Shown piece after piece: positions 18,220 through 22,996 of a stretch of 22,996 bases of DNA (the first letter of the stretch is position 1; every line of letters begins with the position of its first letter). The stretch is taken from assembly GCA_027382625.1 (NCBI GenBank), contig JAJKFJ010003501.1, forward strand, positions 1-22,996. The letters are read 5' to 3'. The translations under genes were made by a program, and so were the position numbers. Source of the DNA: Tetmemena sp. SeJ-2015 (taxonomy: Eukaryota > Ciliophora > Spirotrichea > Sporadotrichida > Oxytrichidae). A model generated the notes under the pieces. The model searched no databases and was not told the origin of the DNA. It saw only the letters and a program-made list of their open reading frames with translations.

Positions 18220-19700
18220 ATGAAAGTGTCTGCCTCTTACCAACTAGCTGCTAAGTACCACTACTTGAGCTCTTGCATGGGAGCGAGATCCAACCTCCTT
18301 AGGTCATTGGTTGCTACTTCAAATGCAAATCACAGCAGCCGCAGATTTTATAATCTATAAAGTTAAAAAATTAATATCTGAGTTATTCAATATACTCAAT
18401 GATTTCTATAAATTAATTCGTCTAAATCTCTCATTGTTTAGAAATCTTGGTTTAAATTGGCAACAGTTATATTTACATGAATTTTATAATATATAAAGAT
18501 TTATCATGAAATAACATCTTATTGCATTTTTTATAAATTTTCTACATTTTCAAAGGTGGATGGTGGCAGCATTCAAATTTCAAGTCACTATCCTCCTAAG
18601 TTGCGCATCCCCGTTTCGGAAAAGCAGCAGTACGATTTCAGTCTCATCGATTCAGAGACTGTAGAGCAGTTTGAGGCTAAAGTCAAGAGCTAGTCTGGTA
18701 TCTCTAGCTTCACTCTTGATAATAATTATTATGTAAATAAATTATGCAAGATAAAAACGCAGTAAAGGAGTAGAAGATAGGAGAAATAATCAAGTAGAAG
18801 TTCGAGATGCAGGTAAACGGCAAGAAATTTTCAGTTTATCCATTGTTCGAAACAATGGTGGCCAAAAATTACTCACAACAAGCTCGTAGCGTGATAGACT
18901 CAGTTTTTGAAGGAAAGTCCCTTCCGATTTCGAGAAGGGTGCTGCTCTATCACTATAGTTATAAAATTAAATGTACTATTTTCATACTACATGGATGCTT
19001 TGATTAAGAATATTCCATAACTACAGAAAGTGTCCACTGTAAGCTAACTCATTGATGACAAGCAGTTGCAAAATGCTTTATCAAAAGGACTTACTGACTA
19101 TGCTGCAACCTTCAAATAAGAAATATATGACAACCCACATTATTAATTCATCGATCAATATCTTAAAATTTAACCCAACATAATAGCTGAGAGCTGCTGA
19201 GCAAGAACTAGAAGTATTGAAATCAAAGAGAGCTGAAATAGAAAAGAAGGCTTTGAAGCATGCGCAAAAGGTGATGTATTTTGCTTTAACTATGGCCTTG
19301 ACTCAACTAGGAGGCATGGGTTACCTTATCTTTGTGAAGCTCTCTTGGGAAGATATGGAGCCAGTTACATATATGGTGTGTAAGTGACAAATTTAAGAAT
19401 AAAAAAGAGTTCTTAACATAAGTCGGATTATTGTTTTTCTTATTTATTTTAGCCTTCTTAAATCCTTTTGTAGCTGCATTTTATGCGATGGTTGGAAGTT
19501 TGTACTATCTTGTTTACAAGGGAGACTTTGAGATGGCTTCAGCCTATGACTTGTTTAAAGATCGTAAACTTAACAAACTAATAAAGACAGAGCACTTTGA
19601 TGAGAGCAAGATAGCATTCTTGGAGAACTATATTAGAGAGCTTAAGCAATAAATTGGCATAATCAGTTAGGATTCTCAGCAGATCAAGAAAGAACAATGA
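18220..19700 (+). CDS. MCU: Mitochondrial calcium uniporter pore subunit, 360 aa
   Basis: Pore subunit of the inner-membrane calcium uniporter. ATG 18220 to TGA 19698-19700; five IESs (398 bp) removed leave 360 codons plus stop. The N-terminus (MKVSASYQLAAKYHY..., then SSRRFYKFSTFSK) is basic and hydroxylated, fitting a mitochondrial presequence. A long helix (QELEVLKSKRAEIEKKALKH) precedes TM1 (YFALTMALTQLGGMGYLIF), then SWEDMEPVT, the selectivity-filter motif, TM2, and a C-terminal KLNKLIKTEHFDESKIAFLE like the family's closing helix. Odd: the canonical filter is W-D-x-M-E-P; here the first acidic residue is Glu and Asp sits next to it. The splice at the filter/TM2 boundary is the least certain junction. 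Confidence 0.92.
18354..18536. other. IES in MCU, 183 bp, pointer TTTTATAA
   Basis: Eight-bp repeat at 18346-18353 and 18529-18536; joins SSRRFYK to FSTFSKVDGG. An internal copy at 18482-18489 would leave the frame wrong. Confidence 0.88.
18723..18754. other. IES in MCU, 32 bp, pointer GATAA
   Basis: GATAA at 18718-18722 and 18750-18754; joins SSFTLD to KNAVKEQKIGE. Confidence 0.85.
18956..18989. other. IES in MCU, 34 bp, pointer ACTA
   Basis: ACTA at 18952-18955 and 18986-18989; joins RRVLLYHY to MDALIKNIPQ. Confidence 0.82.
19138..19177. other. IES in MCU, 40 bp, pointer AACCCA
   Basis: AACCCA at 19132-19137 and 19172-19177; joins QEIYDNP to TQQLRAAEQELE. Confidence 0.88.
19371..19479. 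other. IES in MCU, 109 bp, pointer CAT (edge tentative)
   Basis: CAT at 19368-19370 and 19477-19479 joins MEPVT to FYAMVGSLYYLV and puts Gly six residues after the Thr, as in other MCUs. Alternatives in frame are repeat ATGGT, or a 28-nt GTAAGT...AAAAAG intron that would keep a longer hydrophobic segment. Confidence 0.6.
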
Positions 19701-19999
19701 AACCTCTTTTGGATAAAGCATTGGTTTATTTAACTTTTTAAATTTTAATCTCCTCCAAGTAAATCAGTCATTAGATTTTTCATCACAAAGCTATTTGATA
19801 AATCTATTGAGGACTATAAATTTTTAGTCTTTATACTATAAATTGTTATAAATGCAATTTTTTATCTTTGTAGTAACTATAGTTTATGATAATTATAAAG
19901 TATCTAACAAAATCTTCCTTTTATTTATAAAGGTTTTTAGGCAAATTCACCCATTTTTTGTAAAATGATTGTGCAAAAGAATTGAAAACAAAAGATAAA
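19701..19999. other. Spacer between MCU and RidA-like 1
   Basis: AT-rich, nothing recognisable. Confidence 0.5.
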
Positions 20000-20880
20000 A
20001 TGAGCGAAAGTTAAGTCATTGGCAAATGTTTATAGTGCTAAACGAATTATAAATTTTAAAGCGCTCTTTTAGGAGGACTCTCTGCAGTTATACTTCTTAA
20101 CTCCTACTTATTTGCAAAAAACTATTTAAAGATTATAAGGATCAGAAAAAGAAGATAGTAACTACTCTCAGAAAACAATAACTTTAATAGGAAATTGAAT
20201 TATTTTAGAAGCAAGAGAAGTGAGGACTATGGAGTCACCAACAGAGGTGAAGGTACCATTTCCCTTTTCCCTAGGAAAGCTCTATCACTTGCACAGAATA
20301 AGTCTGTAAGAAGGTTTCTGCTCTGGAATGATGGCTAATAACTTGCTTTCACCTACTTTTTCATTTGACTCAGAGTCAATAGGCAGCATTTAATTGATGT
20401 TCTGAATGATTTAATTAAACGAGGTCTATTTTGTTTTAAATTGAGAATCAAACTAGAGTGACACTTAGAAATATCAAAGCTCTTTTAGCAAAGAATGGGA
20501 TGGAAGTTAAAGACCTAGTGAACATGAGAATCTTTCTGACTGATCTGTAAAATCAAATTCAAACTCTTTCCTTTCTTATTCTTATTAAAGAATTTAAATA
20601 AACAGTTGTGTAAGTCCTCGAGGAGGAAGGATTTGCAAGAAAATAGGTACAAAAATCATCGTAATAAGTAGAGATAAATACATTATCTGCATAGTAAGAG
20701 GGATAGAGTAATCTTGCAAGACCTAACAAACAGCCAACTTAAGATTTTGATGGAACTGCTATCACATTTATTGGAGTAGTCAAACTTCCTTTACCAGATG
20801 GCCTCATCGAAATAGAATGCAAAGCAGTTAGACCTTTAAGATTTGGAAGAGCAGCCAGATCTAATCAATCAACAGAATGA
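20000..20880 (+). CDS. Divergent RidA-family protein with N-terminal membrane segment (paralog 1)
   Basis: RidA/YjgF proteins deaminate reactive enamine/imine intermediates. Four IESs (152 bp) removed give 242 aa. A hydrophobic N-terminal segment (SALLGGLSAVILLNSYLFAKN) followed by basic residues parallels the downstream paralog (SGFIGGLSVVAFAMITKRAV). The core is recognisable through VTLRNIKALLAKNGMEVKDL, MRIFLTDL and LPDGLIEIECKAV. However, the substrate motif GPYC of the paralog is FPFSLG here, and the position of the conserved Arg (PARTC in the paralog) appears to be Thr. Activity is therefore doubtful. A further in-frame 45-bp IES (repeat TTAA at 20011-20014 and 20056-20059) would shorten the N-terminus to match the paralog. 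Confidence 0.75.
20159..20190. other. IES in RidA-like 1, 32 bp, pointer ATAG
   Basis: ATAG at 20155-20158 and 20187-20190; joins RIRKRRQ to EIELFQKQ. Confidence 0.65.
20218..20246. other. IES in RidA-like 1, 29 bp, pointer AGAG
   Basis: AGAG at 20214-20217 and 20243-20246; removes a TGA and joins FQKQE to VKVPFPFSLGKL. Confidence 0.65.
20391..20442. other. IES in RidA-like 1, 52 bp, pointer ATT
   Basis: ATT at 20388-20390 and 20440-20442; joins SESIGSI to ENQTRVTLRNIK. A longer repeat AATTGA nearby is out of frame. Confidence 0.6.
20565..20603. other. IES in RidA-like 1, 39 bp, pointer AAAC
   Basis: AAAC at 20561-20564 and 20600-20603; in frame, stop-free; removal aligns FLTDLQNQIQTVVQVLEE with the paralog without a gap. 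Confidence 0.6.
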
Positions 20881-21092
20881 GGAATGCTTTATTAACTAAA
20901 GCAGTGTTTTAAAGACATGCAACTTCCAAGCTTATAATTGCATAAGTTATGATAGATTTAACTCTAATTTATTAAGGATTCTAGGAATTACAATCTGATG
21001 AATATATCTAATTCTTAATTATCTCTTGGTTTAAAAATAGTTATAGTCTTAATAATTATAAAGATTTACACAAATCTAAAAGAAAATTTAAT
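20881..21092. other. Spacer between the two RidA-like genes
   Basis: AT-rich, no coding or repeat recognised. Confidence 0.4.
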
Positions 21093-21698
21093 ATGGATAG
21101 CATCTCAAAAGAACATCTCATCTCTGGATTTATTGGAGGACTGAGCGTTGTTGCCTTCGCAATGATTACAAAAAGAGCAGTCATGAAATTCAAGAAAGGT
21201 GGCAAGTGCGGTAAGGGAGGCAGATGGGGCCAGAGAAACCCAGCTCAAGTGCTCACCATGCAGTCTGAGAACATGCCACCTGCCATTGGACCCTACTGCA
21301 AAGGCAAGCTCATTAAGTTGCCAGACGGTAGTTTGATGGCTTACTCTTCAGGACAGCTCGGACTTGACCCTAAAACCGGAGAGCTAATTTCTGCCGATGT
21401 TGCTGAACAGGCCGAGCAAGTCATAAAGAATTTGAAATCACTGGCTGAGGATAACGGAATGACACTTTAGGACACTGTTTTTATTTATCAAGTATTTACT
21501 GTGAAGAATGTAGTGTATCTTACAGACATGGCTGATTTCGCAAAGGTCAATGCAGTTTACACTAAGTACTACGGTGGTGAGGGTGTTGAATACCCAGCAA
21601 GAACTTGCATTGCCATCTAGGCTCTTCCTAAGGGAGGTCTAGTTGAAATTGAGTCAGTTTTCTTCAAAGCATGCTCTGGACAACCAGGCTGCTGTTGA
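21093..21698 (+). CDS. RidA-family deaminase with N-terminal membrane segment (paralog 2), 193 aa
   Basis: Reactive intermediate deaminase family. ATG 21093 to TGA 21696-21698; one 24-bp IES removed gives 193 aa, longer than the usual 125-140 aa because of an N-terminal extension of about 55 residues. That extension holds a hydrophobic stretch (LISGFIGGLSVVAFAMI) and a Lys/Gly-rich linker (KKGGKCGKGGRWGQ), suggesting membrane or organelle anchoring. The domain shows AIGPYCKG, YSSGQLGLDPKTGEL, VIKNLKSLAEDNGM, VVYLTDMADFAKVN, YPARTCIAIQALPKGGLVEIE; the conserved Arg of PAR is present. It ends SGQPGCC, with two C-terminal cysteines. Confidence 0.93.
21479..21502. other. IES in RidA-like 2, 24 bp, pointer ACTGT
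   Basis: ACTGT at 21474-21478 and 21498-21502. In frame and stop-free; removal gives TLQDTVKNVVYLTDM as in the family. Confidence 0.85.
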
Positions 21699-22101
21699 GA
21701 AAAATATTTGGCTTTAATGGGAAATTCTCAAAGTCAAAGTTTGAGAAAGTCTCAACAGCCTTTAACCTTTTGCAATGGTTTGCCTTTCTTAAATAGTTTA
21801 TTGATATTCTTATCTCATAATAATCATCAAGAAGATGAGACATTTGTTTTAGTTCCTCGCATTCTTTGCTTGAGAAGTGAGTATTCATTCATAATAATTC
21901 AAATTTAAATATAGCTGAAGTTACTCGCAAATTAAAATTTCGCCAATATAGAATTCATAGTATTCTGCTTCCACTAAATCTCAATTTGTAGATAGTTTTA
22001 TTTAAAAATTTGTTAATAGAAAATGTGTAAATAAGACTTTTATTCATCTTTTTGAGTTAAAATAATTTTGAGTGATAATTTCTAAAGCACAACTGAAAAA
22101 A
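21699..22101. other. Spacer between RidA-like 2 and the CDK gene
   Basis: About 400 bp, AT-rich; contains the small hairpin at 21725-21747. Frames here are open only because TGA is the sole stop. Confidence 0.45.
21725..21747. repeat. Perfect 8-bp inverted repeat, 7-nt loop
   Basis: TTCTCAAA at 21725-21732 and TTTGAGAA at 21740-21747, 27 bp after the RidA-like 2 stop. It could fold in the 3' UTR; no function is known. Confidence 0.4.
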
Positions 22102-22996
22102 ATGCAGGCTACTACTTCTACAAATGTTGATCGTTATGAGAAAATGGATAAGCTTGGAGAGGGCACATATGGTGTCGTATACAAGGCTAGAGACAAAGTC
22201 ACTGGAGAGGTAATTTTATCGCATTTTTTCTTACTTCTCAAATACCTACCACTTTGAATTTTGCAATTATTGCGGTAATAAACTTACAAATTATTTTAAC
22301 ATGATAATTTATCAAGCAATCAAGTCTAATTTTTAGATAGACTTTATATTTAGGTTTATGTAAATTTGCTTGTTTAGATAGTGGCTTTGAAGAAGATCCG
22401 CCTAGAGAAGGAAGATGATGGCGTGCCCTCAACCGCCATTAGAGAAATTTCTCTCCTCAAGGGACTCAAGCATCCCAACATCGTCGAGTAAGTTGCAATA
22501 CTTAAATTTAAATAAGTTTGAATGATTAAGGAATGCCAGATAACTTCCTCAGTTCAGGAAGGACTGACCATCAGAGTTATTGAACTTTTACTAAGAATTT
22601 TTCGTGTAGGTTGAAGGAAGTTCTCTACAGCGAGGATAAACTCTATCTCGTTTTTGAATACTGCGAATACGATCTCAAGAAATATATGAGGCACATATAA
22701 AAACCTAATCAGATGATAAAGCGATGTGCTTCTTAATTTTCACATCGGTGGGCCTCTTCCTCCTCAGGAAGTGAAGTCATTCACTTACCAGATTTTGCAA
22801 GGAACCGCCTACTGCCACGCCCACAGAGTCATGCACCGCGATTTGAAACCTCAAAACTTGCTGATTGACAAGAATGGAACTATCAAGCTGGCTGATTTCG
22901 GACTCGCCCGCGCATTCGGTTTGCCCGTTAAAACCTACACTCACGAGGTTGTTACTCTCTGGTACAGAGCTCCTGAGATTTTGCTCGGACAGAAGT
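22102..22996 (+). CDS. PSTAIRE cyclin-dependent kinase (CDK1/2-like), 3' end outside window
   Basis: Cell-cycle Ser/Thr kinase. ATG 22102 ([20 protein letters not shown]). Two introns and one IES removed leave an open frame to the window edge. Seen in order: glycine loop [10 protein letters not shown] with the inhibitory Thr-Tyr pair; VALKKIRL with the catalytic Lys; [20 protein letters not shown], the cyclin-binding helix; [26 protein letters not shown] catalytic loop; [27 protein letters not shown] with the activation-loop Thr. The intact PSTAIRE and HRD/DFG motifs indicate an active CDK1- or CDK2-type kinase; the two cannot be separated here. About 100-110 C-terminal residues are missing. 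It is a separate gene from the upstream RidA pair. Confidence 0.96.
22210..22377 (+). other. Intron 1 of the CDK gene, 168 nt
   Basis: Phase-0 GTAATT...GTTTAG joining DKVTGE to [10 protein letters not shown]. Unusually long for this window, so it may itself contain an IES. Confidence 0.85.
22488..22609 (+). other. Intron 2 of the CDK gene, 122 nt
   Basis: Phase-2 GTAAGT...GTGTAG joining HPNIVE to LKEVLYSED. Confidence 0.88.
22697..22745. other. IES in CDK, 49 bp, pointer CACAT
   Basis: CACAT at 22692-22696 and 22741-22745; joins KKYMRHI to [12 protein letters not shown] as in other CDKs. No GT-AG ends, so not an intron. Confidence 0.92.

Noticed and set aside
3840..22745. Scrambled or inverted coding segments
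   Set aside because: Every segment I could place is in gene order and orientation; no inverted segment was needed.
124..22996. Widespread pseudogenisation suggested by the many frame breaks
   Set aside because: The breaks coincide with paired direct repeats and disappear on excision, which is the signature of germline IESs, not decay.
1..22996. CRISPR array, rRNA, tRNA or bacterial operon features
   Set aside because: No repeat-spacer pattern, no cloverleaf or rRNA-like block was seen, and the genes are clearly eukaryotic nuclear genes.

Overview
The window reads as germline (micronuclear) DNA of a spirotrich ciliate, most likely Oxytricha trifallax/Sterkiella or a close relative. Four observations point there. 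(1) Every gene is readable only if TAA and TAG encode glutamine and TGA is the sole stop. (2) Coding is cut into segments (MDSs) by short AT-rich inserts (IESs) bounded by direct repeats (pointers, 3-9 bp), and removing the inserts restores frame and homology. (3) A few conventional GT-AG introns are also present. (4) Positions 106-122 carry the G4T4 telomere-like terminus of a TBE-type germline transposon followed by a 3-bp ANT target site. The whole window appears non-scrambled: about 60 IESs, with all MDSs in order and in one orientation within each gene.

Layout. 1-122: end of a TBE-like transposon. 124-2762 (+): 7TM paralog A, whose first segment lies beyond the transposon. 3296-5981 (+): 7TM paralog B, with one internal TGA. 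6342-8674 (-): 7TM paralog C, complete, 470 codons. 8926-11073 (-): 2-hydroxyacyl-CoA lyase, 576 aa, with a peroxisomal AKL tail. 11468-17528 (-): one very long gene (about 1459 aa, 18 IESs, 2 introns) for a coiled-coil, then Ser/Asn/Gln-rich protein. 18220-19700 (+): mitochondrial calcium uniporter, 360 aa. 20000-20880 and 21093-21698 (+): two tandem RidA-family paralogs with an N-terminal membrane segment. 22102-22996 (+): PSTAIRE cyclin-dependent kinase, cut by the window edge.

The genes share no obvious pathway. In spirotrichs neighbouring germline genes normally become separate gene-sized macronuclear chromosomes, so adjacency mainly reflects germline ancestry. Two tandem families (three 7TM genes, two RidA genes) record local duplication. 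After removal of the proposed IESs and introns, coding lengths are whole codons for every gene that ends inside the window. For the lyase, uniporter, RidA and kinase genes the rejoined proteins also match known families. Long genes without homologs (A, B, C and 11468-17528) rest on frame, pointer and paralog evidence. No sequence comparison could be run; family names come from recognised motifs.
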